Origin: AP-15 sp963738185
Lineage (GTDB): Bacteria; Pseudomonadota; Alphaproteobacteria; ATCC43930; CGMCC-115725
NCBI GenBank assembly: GCA_963738185.1
Contig: CAVTVA010000003.1
Location: forward strand, 2,728,001-2,792,000
Reading direction: 5' to 3'
Length of the DNA stretch: 64,000 bases
The notes beneath the pieces are model-generated. The model saw only the letters and a list, made by a program, of their open reading frames with translations, had not been told where the DNA came from and did no database searches. Position 1 is the stretch's first letter. Each line of letters opens with the position of its first letter. Position numbers and translations under genes: made by a program. Positions 52,731-60,804 of this stretch are shown piece after piece.

Positions 52731-52759
52731 ACTTTATGAGACCGGCGCCAGGCAGGCAA
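52731..52759 (-). promoter_or_regulatory. Candidate promoter of the 23-codon mini-gene
   Basis: On the minus strand TTGCCT (52759–52754) is followed after 17 bases by TAAAGT (52736–52731). The spacing is ideal, and the boxes are partial matches. It lies about 40 bases before the start codon. Confidence 0.35.
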
Positions 52760-52848
52760 GGGGCTTCTTTGCCGATCTCCGCTCGCGCATGCGGCCGGTG
52801 TCGCGCTAGATTGGCCGAACGCGCCCAATCCCACGGAAAGGAGCGACG

Positions 52849-54018
52849 ATGCGCCGCAGCGAACAGCGAATCCTGACCACGCATACTGGGAGCTTGCCGC
52901 GCCCGGCAGAGCTGACCCGGCTTTATATTCAGCGCGCCCGCGGCGAATCGGTCGATCCGTCCGAGATCGAGCGGCTGGGGCAGGCGGCGTTGCGTACGAT
53001 CGTGCGCAAGCAGGCCGAGGCCGGCGTTGACATCGGCAACAATGGCGAGCAGCAGCGCGAAGGCTTTTTTCTGCACATCCGTCATCGGATGAGCGGGTTT
53101 GGGGGGTCGTGGCAGCGCCGCACCCGCGCCGATGCGCTGCGCTACCCGGTGTTCCGGCGGATCATGGAGGAGCAGCTCGCCGCCCGGCAGGCGGTCAGCA
53201 ACATGGGGCCGCCCAAAGCGATCGGCGCCGTGCGCTATCTGGGCCGGGGAGCGGTCGAGGCCGAATGCGCCGATTTCCGCGCCGCACTCGACGACACCGG
53301 GACCCATTTCGCCGAGCCGTTTTTGACCGCGCCGTCGCCCGGCATCATCGCCGGGGCGATGAAAAACGAGCACTACGACACCGAGGAGGCCTATCTCGAT
53401 GCGCTCGGCGCGGCGTTGCGCGAGGAATACGAGGCGATTGTCGCGGCCGGGTTTCTGCTGCAGCTCGATTGCCCCGATCTGGCGCTCGAGCGGCACCTCT
53501 CCTATCAGGACCGGCCGCTCGGCGATTTTCTCGGCTTTGTCGAGCGGGTGGTGACGACGATCAACACCGCGCTGGAAAATATCGCGGCCGAGCGGGTGCG
53601 GCTCCATGTCTGCTGGGGCAATTACGAAGGGCCGCATGATTGCGACGTGCCGCTCGCCGACATCATGCCGATTTTGCGGCAGGCCAAGGTCGGCGCCTTT
53701 TTCCTGCCCTTCGCCAACCCGCGCCACGCGCACGAATACCGGGTCTTTGAAAAGCAGCCATTGGCCGACGACCAGATACTGGTCGCCGGGGTCATCGATA
53801 GCCTGACCAATTTTGTCGAGCACCCCGAGGCCGTCTCCGAGCGGCTCGAACGGGTGGCGCAGGTGGTCGGCGACCCGACGCGGGTCATCGCCGGCACCGA
53901 TTGCGGCTTTGACACCTCGGCCGGGATGGGCCGGGTCGCCGAGGATGTGGTCTGGGCCAAGCTCGCCGCCCTCGCCGCCGGCGCCCGCCTCGCCTCCGAG
54001 CGGCTCGGTATGAGATAG
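52849..54018 (+). CDS. Cobalamin-independent methionine synthase II-like protein
   Basis: A 389-residue (beta/alpha)8-barrel protein of the MetE C-terminal domain family, which also includes epoxyalkane:coenzyme M transferases. It begins ILTTHTGSLPRPAELTRL. The zinc ligands are visible as His and Cys in RLHVCWGNYEGPHDC and Cys in AGTDCGFDTSAGMG. The lack of the N-terminal MetE half suggests a thiol methyl- or alkyltransferase with another substrate. AAGGAG precedes the ATG. Divergent from the mini-gene. Confidence 0.85.
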   Translation: MRRSEQRILTTHTGSLPRPAELTRLYIQRARGESVDPSEIERLGQAALRTIVRKQAEAGVDIGNNGEQQREGFFLHIRHRMSGFGGSWQRRTRADALRYPVFRRIMEEQLAARQAVSNMGPPKAIGAVRYLGRGAVEAECADFRAALDDTGTHFAEPFLTAPSPGIIAGAMKNEHYDTEEAYLDALGAALREEYEAIVAAGFLLQLDCPDLALERHLSYQDRPLGDFLGFVERVVTTINTALENIAAERVRLHVCWGNYEGPHDCDVPLADIMPILRQAKVGAFFLPFANPRHAHEYRVFEKQPLADDQILVAGVIDSLTNFVEHPEAVSERLERVAQVVGDPTRVIAGTDCGFDTSAGMGRVAEDVVWAKLAALAAGARLASERLGMR

Positions 54019-54246
54019 AAAAGCGCATTGGCAGCAACTTTTATCAAGACTTGGCAAGCGAAAGGGCTCTGCCAGCGAGCTTTCTCCGGGCGATCGGCGC
54101 CACACAAACGGTCTTCACCGCGACGCCCTGGCTTGAAGCTTTGGGTTTATGATGGATGCACCCAAAAATCTTTGGGTTTGTTCGGAACCGCTCAGGGCGT
54201 CGCCGGTGTTTGGGATTGCGTCAACTCGCACACGGAGAGAAACGGC

Positions 54247-55149
54247 ATGGACGGACACAATGTAGTGGCGGTCTACAAATCGCGCGCGGATGCCGAGATG
54301 GCGCGCGATCGCCTGATCCAATCCGGCATTCCCCAAATCGACATCCGAATGAGCGATGCGGCAGCGCCGGTCGGCGGCACCGCGCCGATCGCCGGGGAGG
54401 CCGCCGCGCCGCTGCCGGGCGAGCGCCGTACGGGCTTTTGGGATTGGCTTTTTGGCAGAGACATTCCGGAGAGGGATCGCGGGTGGTACGAGGAGAATCT
54501 GCGCGAAGGCCGCGTCGTGCTGTCGGTGCTGATCCGCAATGAGGCCGAGCGCGAACGTGTCGCCGATATTCTTGACGAGTTCGATCCGATCGAATTTACC
54601 GGCCTGGCCGATGCGCCGATGGCGGGGGTCGGGGCTGCGGCGCCCGTCTCCGGCGCGCCGATGCCGGAAGCTGGGGCCGGCTGGGAGCCGACCGGCGCCG
54701 GCGCGGTTTCGGGCGAGCGGAGCGCGCTCAGGCCGGGGCAGCAGGACGAGCAGGTCATTCCGGTGGTCAAGGAAGAGCTGGCAGTCGGCAAGCGGGCAAG
54801 CGAGCACCGCTATCGAATCCGCACCTATGTCGTCGAAACCCCGGTCGCGAGCGACGTCACCTTGCGCGACGAGCGGGTGGTGGTCGAGCGTCGCCCGGTC
54901 TCGGGCGATCGCGAGATCGGCGCCGCCGATCTGCCGCAGGAGCGCGAATACGAGGTGATCGAGCGCCACGAAGAGCCGGTTGTCGAAAAGCGCGCGCGCA
55001 ATGTCGAGGAAGTGGTCGTGCGGCGCGAGGCGAACGAGCGGACCGAGACCGTGCGCGACACCGTGCGCGAAACCAAGGTCGATGTCGAAGACGAGGCCGG
55101 TGGGCCGGCGGAGAACCGCGAACGCGGGCGGTCGGACCGCAATCCTTGA
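54247..55149 (+). CDS. YsnF/AvaK-type DUF2382 stress protein
   Basis: A 300-residue soluble protein. The N-terminus (MDGHNVVAVYKSRADAEMAR) looks like a general-stress protein fold; a Gly/Ala/Pro linker follows. From about residue 165 a DUF2382 domain, with VIPVVKEELAVGKRASE and VASDVTLRDERVVVERRPV, gives the YsnF signature. A very charged Glu/Arg helix ends the protein. Such proteins are linked to general stress responses. GGAGAG precedes the ATG at 54247. YidB-like protein follows in the same direction. Confidence 0.8.
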   Translation: MDGHNVVAVYKSRADAEMARDRLIQSGIPQIDIRMSDAAAPVGGTAPIAGEAAAPLPGERRTGFWDWLFGRDIPERDRGWYEENLREGRVVLSVLIRNEAERERVADILDEFDPIEFTGLADAPMAGVGAAAPVSGAPMPEAGAGWEPTGAGAVSGERSALRPGQQDEQVIPVVKEELAVGKRASEHRYRIRTYVVETPVASDVTLRDERVVVERRPVSGDREIGAADLPQEREYEVIERHEEPVVEKRARNVEEVVVRREANERTETVRDTVRETKVDVEDEAGGPAENRERGRSDRNP

Positions 55150-55239
55150 CTATTCCCGCGGGGCGCTGTCCGTTGACAGCGCCCCATGTGGGAGTGATCC
55201 TAAATGCCCGGTCGGTGATCGGTAAAATGGGAGAGCGCG

Positions 55240-55623
55240 ATGGGATTTCTCGACACCGTTCTCAGCGAGCTGCCGCAGGAGCACGCAAATTCCGAGAGTT
55301 CCGGGGTTCCGGCGGCGCTGACCGGCTTATTGCAGGGCGGGGCGGGCGGCGGCCTGCAAAATCTGGCGGAGAAGTTCAAATCGGCCGGGCTCGGCCAGGC
55401 ATTCGATTCCTGGGTCAGCAACGAGCCCAACCACCCGGTCGCGGCGGATGAGGTGCACCGTGCCCTCGGCGAGGATCAGGTGCAGAGCATGGCGGCGCAG
55501 ACCGGCATGCCGAAAAGCGAGCTCTTGCCGTTGCTGGCGCAGTACCTGCCAAAGATCATCGACCGCCTGAGCCCGCAAGGCCAGATGACCGAACCGGGCG
55601 AAACCGGCACGCAATCCGGCTAA
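55240..55623 (+). CDS. YidB-like DUF937 protein
   Basis: A 127-residue small protein: MGFLDTVLSELP, GLLQGGAGGGLQNLAEKFKSAGLGQAFDSWVS and the conserved LPLLAQYLPKIIDRLSPQGQ region match the DUF937/YidB family. The function is unknown; it is thought to be cytoplasmic. GGGAG precedes the ATG. A strong terminator follows at 55662–55692. Confidence 0.85.
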   Translation: MGFLDTVLSELPQEHANSESSGVPAALTGLLQGGAGGGLQNLAEKFKSAGLGQAFDSWVSNEPNHPVAADEVHRALGEDQVQSMAAQTGMPKSELLPLLAQYLPKIIDRLSPQGQMTEPGETGTQSG

Positions 55624-55661
55624 CGGCGCGGCGCCGAGACAATTGGCCCGGCGAACTCCTC

Positions 55662-55692
55662 ACCCGCCCCGGGATCGCAGCCCGGGGCGGGT
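55662..55692 (+). terminator. Rho-independent terminator after the YidB-like gene
   Basis: ACCCGCCCCGGG at 55662–55673 pairs perfectly with CCCGGGGCGGGT at 55681–55692 around a seven-base loop. It is followed by GCCGTTTC, a short T-run. It ends the ysnF–yidB-type pair. Confidence 0.75.
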
Positions 55693-55770
55693 GCCGTTTC
55701 GCGCGAGAGAATCTCAGCGAGTGATGGCCGCGTTTTCAGCGAGTGATGGCCGGGTTTTCAAGGAAATCCG

Positions 55771-56244
55771 CTATTCGGCCGCTTTGTCATACCAACCGTG
55801 TCGATGCGCGGCCTCGATCGCCTCAGTGAACCCCGGCGCGACGCCAAGTTTGCGCAATTCCGGCACGGCCATCGTGATCGGCGGCCCACAGGCTTTGACG
55901 ACGTGCGGGAAGTCCGCCGGCTGCACCACCAGGCCGCCGGCCGCGGCGTCCGGCCACAGCATCAAGCGGCGTGCCCCGAGGCGCCTCTGCCGGATTCCGC
56001 GAGCACGGCGGCGCACTCCTTGTCGTCGGGGCCGGCCGCCGCCTTTGCTGATCGCCGCATCCCGGCCGTTGGTCGGCCTGAGACAGGGCGCGGTCGATGC
56101 GCGCCGCGGCAGCATCGCCCGGTTTGGCGATGCGCGGGAAGGCGGCGATGCCGGGGGCCGCCGCCGACAGCATCTTCAGCGGGATCGGCCGTCGGCAGGG
56201 GTCGCTGCCGTCAGGATGGCGGCGGCGAAGGCGGCGAGCGCCAT
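55771..56244 (-). pseudogene. Remnant of an exported DUF protein
   Basis: A signal peptide (MALAAFAAAILTAATPADG) begins at 56244, then the frame changes and reads IPLKMLSAAAPGIAAFPRIAKPGDAAAARIDRAL in another frame. Later the C-terminal part reads LMLWPDAAAGGLVVQPADFPHVVKACG and ends at 55771 in a third frame. Together the pieces resemble a periplasmic DUF3298-type protein with the middle missing, but this identification is tentative. Several frame changes and a probable deletion support a decayed gene. Confidence 0.45.
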
Positions 56245-56293
56245 TTGTCCATATCCTGAGGCCATCCGAGCACATCCGTCTTGAAGCGTCGCG

Positions 56294-56508
56294 CTGCTGG
56301 CTCCGCTGCACGACCGCATGCCGGTCATCCTCGGTCCGGAAAACTGGCCCTTGTGGCTCGGCGAGACACAAGCCGAGCCGGAGCGGCTGAAGTCGCTGCT
56401 GGTCCCGTATCCGGCCGACGCGATGGCAATCTGGCCGGTCGATCGCCGCGTCGGCAACGTCAAGAACAACGCCCCTCGCTGGTCGAGTTGGTCGTCGCAC
56501 TCGGCTGA
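56294..56508 (+). pseudogene. 3' fragment of an SRAP (YedK/HMCES-type) protein gene
   Basis: Reads LLAPLHDRMPVILGPENWPLWLGE, then LKSLLVPYPADAMAIWPVDRRVGNVKNN, which is the C-terminal part of SOS-response-associated peptidase (SRAP) proteins that crosslink to abasic sites in single-stranded DNA. The last codons (PSLVELVV) are in another frame. The N-terminal two-thirds, with the catalytic Cys, is absent. It lies just before an ATP-dependent DNA ligase gene. Confidence 0.6.
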
Positions 56509-56553
56509 GCCGAGTTCCAGCCAAACCCGAGATGATGCGGTCTGAGGGCCTTG

Positions 56554-57648
56554 ATGCCGCGAACGGCGCGGCAGGGCGGATCGTTAGCGGCGCAGATGAA
56601 AGAGGACACAAGCGGATTTCTGTTGCCGCTCGACACCGCGCCGATGGAAGCGCGGCTGGTCGCCGAGCTGCCGGTCGAGCCCGGCTGGCAATTCGAGCCC
56701 AAATGGGACGGGTTCCGCTGCCTCGCCTTTCGCGCCGGCGACCGGGTCGAGCTGCGCGCCAAATCGGGCAAGCCGCTCGCCCGCTACTTCCCCGACATCG
56801 TCGCGCGGTTGCGAAGTGCCGAGCCCAGCCGTTTTGTGCTCGACGGCGAGCTGGTGATCCCGATCGGCGAGGGTTTGTCGTTCGACGCGCTGCAGCTGCG
56901 CCTGCATCCGGCCGCGAGCCGGGTGCGCAAGCTGGCGGCCGAGACGCCGGCGGCGCTGATCCTGTTCGATCTGCTGGCATCGCCTGACGGAGAGAGCCTG
57001 CTGCAGCGGCCGCTCACGGCGCGCCGCGCTGCACTCGAAGCGTTTTATGCAGAAGCTGGCGAGCCGGCGCTGAAGCTGTCGCCCTACACGCGCGACCGGG
57101 GTCAGGCGCAGCGATGGCTCCACGCCAGCGGGCGCGTGCTAGACGGCGTCGTGGCAAAGCGACTCGATGGGTTCTTCCACCCCGGCGAGCGCGCCATGCT
57201 GAAGGTCAAGCAGCGACGCTCGGCCGATTGCGTGGTCGGCGGGTTCCGCTATGAGCGCGGCACCCGACGGGTCGGATCTTTGCTGCTCGGGCTTTATAAC
57301 GACGCGGGCAAGCTCGACCATGTCGGCTTTACCGCAACCTTGCATGATCTCGACCGCGACGCGCTGACCCGGCGGCTGGAGCGGCTGATCATGCCGCCGG
57401 GCTTTACCGGCACGGCACCCGGAGGCCCGAGCCGCTGGGCCACCGAGCGGTCGGGCCAATGGCAGCCGCTGCGGCCGGAGCTGGTCGTCGAAGTCGGTTA
57501 TGACCAGGTTACCGGCACCCGCTTTCGGCACGGCACCAAGCTATTGCGCTGGCGCCCCGACAAGGCGCCCAGCCAATGCACTTTCGAGCAGATGCCGTCC
57601 GAAGACCGGCGACAATTCGTTGCCGAGCTGCTGGAGGGGGCCACGTAG
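56554..57648 (+). CDS. ATP-dependent DNA ligase, LigC/LigD ligase-domain type
   Basis: A 364-residue ligase. The nucleotidyl Lys is in FEPKWDGFRCLAF near residue 50, followed by KSGKPLARYFPDI, FVLDGELVIP, and GVVAKRLDGFFHPGERAMLKVKQRRSADCVVGGFRY leading into the OB domain, ending TGTRFRHGTKLLRWRPDK. This is a stand-alone version of the LigD nick-sealing domain; Ku and the primase and nuclease parts are not present here. A repair role is likely. GAGGG stands upstream of the ATG at 56554; an ATG at 56596 is a possible alternative. Confidence 0.88.
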   Translation: MPRTARQGGSLAAQMKEDTSGFLLPLDTAPMEARLVAELPVEPGWQFEPKWDGFRCLAFRAGDRVELRAKSGKPLARYFPDIVARLRSAEPSRFVLDGELVIPIGEGLSFDALQLRLHPAASRVRKLAAETPAALILFDLLASPDGESLLQRPLTARRAALEAFYAEAGEPALKLSPYTRDRGQAQRWLHASGRVLDGVVAKRLDGFFHPGERAMLKVKQRRSADCVVGGFRYERGTRRVGSLLLGLYNDAGKLDHVGFTATLHDLDRDALTRRLERLIMPPGFTGTAPGGPSRWATERSGQWQPLRPELVVEVGYDQVTGTRFRHGTKLLRWRPDKAPSQCTFEQMPSEDRRQFVAELLEGAT

Positions 57649-57676
57649 CCAGGAGCGGCGACTATCGGGGCGGGGG

Positions 57677-58108
57677 TTACGCGTCGGTCGAGGGCGGCAG
57701 CGCGCGCGGTCGCCGGTCGTCGCCGAGCGCCACATAGGTGAACATCGCCTGGGTGACCTTGCGCACTTCCCCGGTGGCGAGATTGCGGCGCCACGCCTCG
57801 ATGCGGATCGTCATCGAGCTGCGCCCGGTCCTGACCAGCTCGCCATAGCAGCTGACCTCGTCGCCGACATAGACCGGCTGGTGAAACACCATGCCGTCGA
57901 CCGCGACCGTGGCGCAGCGCCCGCGCGCCCGCTGCACCGCGAGGCTGCCGCCGGCCAGGTCCATCTGCGCCAGCAGCCAGCCGCCGAAGATGTCGCCGTT
58001 CGGGTTGGCGTCGGCCGGCATCGCCATGACCCGCACGAGGGGGGCCGTCCGCGGCAATTCGAGCGGCTCGACGGTTGTCGCGGCGCCGGCGATCGCTGGT
58101 TCCATCAC
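57677..58108 (-). CDS. Acyl-CoA thioesterase, YciA-like hotdog fold
   Basis: A 143-residue hotdog protein. NPNGDIFGGWLLAQMDLAGG is the family motif with the catalytic Asp, followed by VDGMVFHQPVYVGDEVSCYGELVRTGRSSMTIRIEAWRR. YciA-type enzymes hydrolyse a range of acyl-CoAs in the cytoplasm. Start at 58108 or, three bases on, at 58105. Divergent from the Tyr/Gly-rich secreted protein. Confidence 0.88.
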   Translation of the reverse strand: MMEPAIAGAATTVEPLELPRTAPLVRVMAMPADANPNGDIFGGWLLAQMDLAGGSLAVQRARGRCATVAVDGMVFHQPVYVGDEVSCYGELVRTGRSSMTIRIEAWRRNLATGEVRKVTQAMFTYVALGDDRRPRALPPSTDA

Positions 58109-58146
58109 CCCTCCTGCGCTCCCGTGCCGGCGCGCGGCATTGACAG

Positions 58147-58190
58147 CGGCTTTGATCGTACCGGCTTTGATCGTACCGGCTTTGATCGTA
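58147..58190. repeat. Three near-perfect 15-bp tandem repeats
   Basis: CGGCTTTGATCGTAC at 58147, 58162 and (last base differing) 58177. They lie in the intergenic region between the thioesterase and the Tyr/Gly-rich protein, near the likely promoters of both. Confidence 0.95.
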
Positions 58191-58281
58191 AACGGCCCGC
58201 CGGGGACGATGACAACCGGAATGCCCTATCCATATAGGGCGTTGTGATTGGGGTCCTGGAGCGGACCGAATGGAGGAAGCA

Positions 58282-58809
58282 ATGCCTGTTCGCGCAACGT
58301 GCACCCGGTTCGGCGGCGCCGTCATCGCCGGGGCGGCGCTGGCGGCGGTGGTCGCCATCGGGGTTCCGGTGCAGCCGGCGGCAGCGCAGGCGGCCAGCGG
58401 CTATTCCTATGCGCAGCCGGCAGCCCCAAGCTACTCCTATCAGCAGCCTGCGACCTCGGCCTATCCGAATTATAATTATCAGCAGCCGGCGGCAACCGCG
58501 ACCTATCCGAACTATTACTATCAGCAGCCGGCGCAAGCCGCGTATCCGTATAATCCATATTACTCATATTATTATCCCTACTACGCATACAACCCTTACT
58601 ATTCCTACTACAATCCGTATTATGCCTATCCCTATTACGGCTATCCGTATTGGCCGGTCGGCATCAGCCTCGGGTTTGGTTGGGGCGGCTGGGGCTGGGG
58701 TCACGGCGGCTGGGGACATGGGGGCTGGGGCCATGGGGGCTGGGGCCACGGCGGCTGGGCTCATGGTGGGGGTCACGGCGGCGGGTTTCATGGCGGCGGC
58801 CATCGCTGA
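58282..58809 (+). CDS. Secreted low-complexity protein: Tyr/Pro-rich then Gly/Trp/His repeats
   Basis: A 175-residue protein with a signal peptide cleaved near AAAQA. Three QQPA-containing repeats (SYSYQQPAT, NYNYQQPAA, NYYYQQPAQ) follow. Then comes about 35 residues dominated by Tyr, Pro and Asn (NPYYSYYYPYYAYNPYYSYY), a WPVGISLGFGWGGWGWG stretch, and five GHGGW-type units ending in His/Gly. The composition suggests an extracellular structural, adhesive or metal-binding protein. GGAGG precedes the ATG at 58282 and fixes the start. Confidence 0.65.
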   Translation: MPVRATCTRFGGAVIAGAALAAVVAIGVPVQPAAAQAASGYSYAQPAAPSYSYQQPATSAYPNYNYQQPAATATYPNYYYQQPAQAAYPYNPYYSYYYPYYAYNPYYSYYNPYYAYPYYGYPYWPVGISLGFGWGGWGWGHGGWGHGGWGHGGWGHGGWAHGGGHGGGFHGGGHR

Positions 58810-58845
58810 CCGATAGCCGCGACCGGGACAGGCCGGCCCAACCAG

Positions 58846-59808
58846 ATGACGCTCGACGCCCATCTCGACCAGGTGTTGGCAGACGCGACCATCCCTGAGC
58901 TGCCTAACCACTATGCCGGCAAAGTGCGCGACAATTACGACCTGGCCGACGGCAGGCGGATCATCATCGCCACCGACCGGCTCAGCGCCTTCGACCGGAT
59001 CGTCACCGCGATCCCGCTGAAGGGGCAGGTGCTGACGCAAATCGCCCGGTTCTGGTTCGAGGCGACGCGCGACATCTGCGCCAATCACGTGATCGAATAC
59101 CCCGACCCCAATGTTCTGGTGTGCCGGCGGCTCTCGATCATGCCGGTCGAGATCGTCGTGCGCGACTACCTGGCCGGCACCACGGCGACCTCGATCTGGC
59201 CGATGTACCAGGCCGGGCAGCGGCAGATTTACGGGATTCGCTTCCCCGACGGCTTGCGCCATAATCAGCAGCTGCCGGCGCCGGTCATCACGCCGACAAC
59301 CAAGGCGGCGGGCGGCGGCCATGACGAACCGCTGACCGCGGATCAGATCGTCGCCGGCCAGCTGCTGACCGCGGAGCAGTGGCAGAGGGTGTCGGAGCTG
59401 GCGCTGGCGCTATTTGCGCGCGGGCGCGAGATCGCCCGCGACCGCGGGCTGATCCTCGCCGACACCAAATACGAGCTCGGTTTTGACCCGGAGGGCCGGA
59501 TCGTTCTGGCGGACGAGATCCACACTCCGGACAGCAGCCGCTATTGGCTCGCCGCAAGCTACCCGCGCCGCTTTGCCGAGGGCGAGCCGCCGGAGAGCCT
59601 CGACAAGGATTTTGTCCGCCGCTGGGTGGCCGAGCGTTGCGACCCCTACCGCGACCCGATCCCTGAGATCCCGCGCGAGATCGTGGCCGAAGCCGCCCGC
59701 CTCTATGTCGGCGTCTGTGAAACGATCACCGGGCAGCCTCTCGACCTGCCGGACCCGGCAGTACCGGCGCTGGCTCGCATCCGCGCCAATCTCGCGCGTT
59801 ATTTCTGA
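58846..59808 (+). CDS. purC: Phosphoribosylaminoimidazole-succinocarboxamide synthase PurC
   Basis: A 320-residue SAICAR synthetase of purine synthesis. It shows GKVRDNYDLADGRRIIIATDRLSAFD at the N-terminus, VRDYLAGTTATSIWPMY, TPTTKAAGGGHDEPL and DTKYELGFDPEGRIVLADEIHTPDSSRYW. These are the ATP and substrate segments of the long, ADE1-like class of the enzyme. It lies ahead of two tRNA genes on the other strand. Confidence 0.95.
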   Translation: MTLDAHLDQVLADATIPELPNHYAGKVRDNYDLADGRRIIIATDRLSAFDRIVTAIPLKGQVLTQIARFWFEATRDICANHVIEYPDPNVLVCRRLSIMPVEIVVRDYLAGTTATSIWPMYQAGQRQIYGIRFPDGLRHNQQLPAPVITPTTKAAGGGHDEPLTADQIVAGQLLTAEQWQRVSELALALFARGREIARDRGLILADTKYELGFDPEGRIVLADEIHTPDSSRYWLAASYPRRFAEGEPPESLDKDFVRRWVAERCDPYRDPIPEIPREIVAEAARLYVGVCETITGQPLDLPDPAVPALARIRANLARYF

Positions 59809-59818
59809 ACCAGGGCGG

Positions 59819-59891
59819 TAGGCGCGAAAGGGAATCGAACCCCTGACCTCTCCCATGTGCTAGGAGCGCTCTGCCACTGAGCTACGCGCCT
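59819..59891 (-). tRNA. tRNA-Val(CAC)-like gene with an atypical anticodon loop and one extra base
   Basis: Acceptor AGGCGCG/CGCGCCT, D-arm GCTC/GAGC and T-loop TTCGATT are good. The anticodon stem CTCCT/GGGAG closes a loop AGCACAT, giving anticodon CAC (Val) but with G instead of the near-universal U at position 33. One extra T lies between the T-arm and acceptor, so it is 73 bases where its neighbour is 72. It is followed by ACCG, not ACCA. It looks like a degenerate second copy, or a sequencing error in the T-arm plus a real loop change. Confidence 0.6.
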
Positions 59892-59920
59892 GGAATATGC
59901 CGGACGGGCCGTTCGGGCGG

Positions 59921-59995
59921 TGGTGGGCGCGACAGGGATTGAACCTGTGACCCCACCCGTGTGAAGGGTGTGCTCTCCCGCTGAGCTACGCGCCC
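59921..59995 (-). tRNA. tRNA-Val (CAC)
   Basis: A clean cloverleaf: acceptor GGGCGCG/CGCGCCC, D-arm GCTC/GAGC, anticodon stem CACCC/GGGTG with loop TTCACAC (anticodon CAC), T-arm ACAGG/CCTGT with TTCAATC. A73 and CCA are encoded (59921–59924). It reads GUG codons. It is 29 bases upstream of the second tRNA-like gene and probably cotranscribed. Confidence 0.93.
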
Positions 59996-60189
59996 GCTCT
60001 CGCCGAGCGGCATTTAGGTGGCGGTGCCAAACCCTGTCAAGCCGCCCGGCCGCAAAGGCTGCACGGTTTTCCGGGACCGAGGACGGTGAGATTGGGTTGC
60101 ATGGCATCGACGAATATTCGTATTTATCCCGCTAAAGCTTGCCCCGGAGTTTCAGCCCCGGACTTTCAGGTCGAGAAGGCGCCCCGACG

Positions 60190-60777
60190 ATGATGCATAC
60201 CGCCGACATGATGAAGGCCTTTGCCCCCTACCGCGAGGACGCGATCGTCGTTCCCGGCCGCGGCGGCCGCTATTGGGTGGATCTGACCACCCATCCCAAT
60301 CTCGATCTGCCGATCGGCGATCCGGCGATGGGCGGTCATGCCGGGTTCGGGTTGGGGTTGGCGCTTGCTCAGCCCAACAAGAAGGTGATGCTGTTCGATA
60401 CCGAGGGCGACCTGTTGATGAGCCTCGGCATCCTGGTCACGGTTGCCGAGCAGATGCCGACGAACCTCTACCATTTCCTGATCGACAACGAATGCTATGC
60501 GACGACCGGCGGCCAGCCGGTGCCGAACGCCAAGAACATCGCCTATGACCTGATCGCCCGCGGCGCCGGCTATCCGCGGGCTTTCGCCTTTGACGATGTT
60601 GACAAGTTTTCGCGCGAATTGCCCGCCATCATGGCCGGCCCAGGGCCGGTCTTTGTCGCCTGCAAGGTCAATGCCGAAATCGAGAACGAGCCGATCAGCC
60701 GCCGCCGCCGCTGGCAGACCCGCACCCGCGACGAGGTGCTGCAGGATTTTCGCACGGAGCTCGGCAATTCCCGGTGA
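60190..60777 (+). CDS. ThDP-binding enzyme C-terminal subunit (sulfopyruvate decarboxylase beta-like)
   Basis: A 195-residue protein with the thiamine diphosphate/Mg motif: EGDLLMSLGILVTVAEQ followed by FLIDNECYATTGGQP, the spaced Gly-Asp...Asn pattern. Similar proteins are the beta subunits of sulfopyruvate or phosphonopyruvate decarboxylases. The partner PYR-domain subunit is not in the flanking sequence. The ATG at 60190 starts the family sequence; an upstream ATG at 60139 is less likely. Confidence 0.75.
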   Translation: MMHTADMMKAFAPYREDAIVVPGRGGRYWVDLTTHPNLDLPIGDPAMGGHAGFGLGLALAQPNKKVMLFDTEGDLLMSLGILVTVAEQMPTNLYHFLIDNECYATTGGQPVPNAKNIAYDLIARGAGYPRAFAFDDVDKFSRELPAIMAGPGPVFVACKVNAEIENEPISRRRRWQTRTRDEVLQDFRTELGNSR

Positions 60778-60804
60778 GCGCGGTCCGGGTGAGTTCCGGG
60801 GCAC

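Noticed and set aside
52700..52848. A SAM or cobalamin riboswitch before the MetE-like gene
   Set aside because: The leader is short and shows none of the conserved riboswitch cores that I know.
59819..59891. Reading the second tRNA as Ala, Cys or Leu
   Set aside because: Moving the loop to place U at position 33 breaks the five-pair anticodon stem; only CAC keeps the stem.
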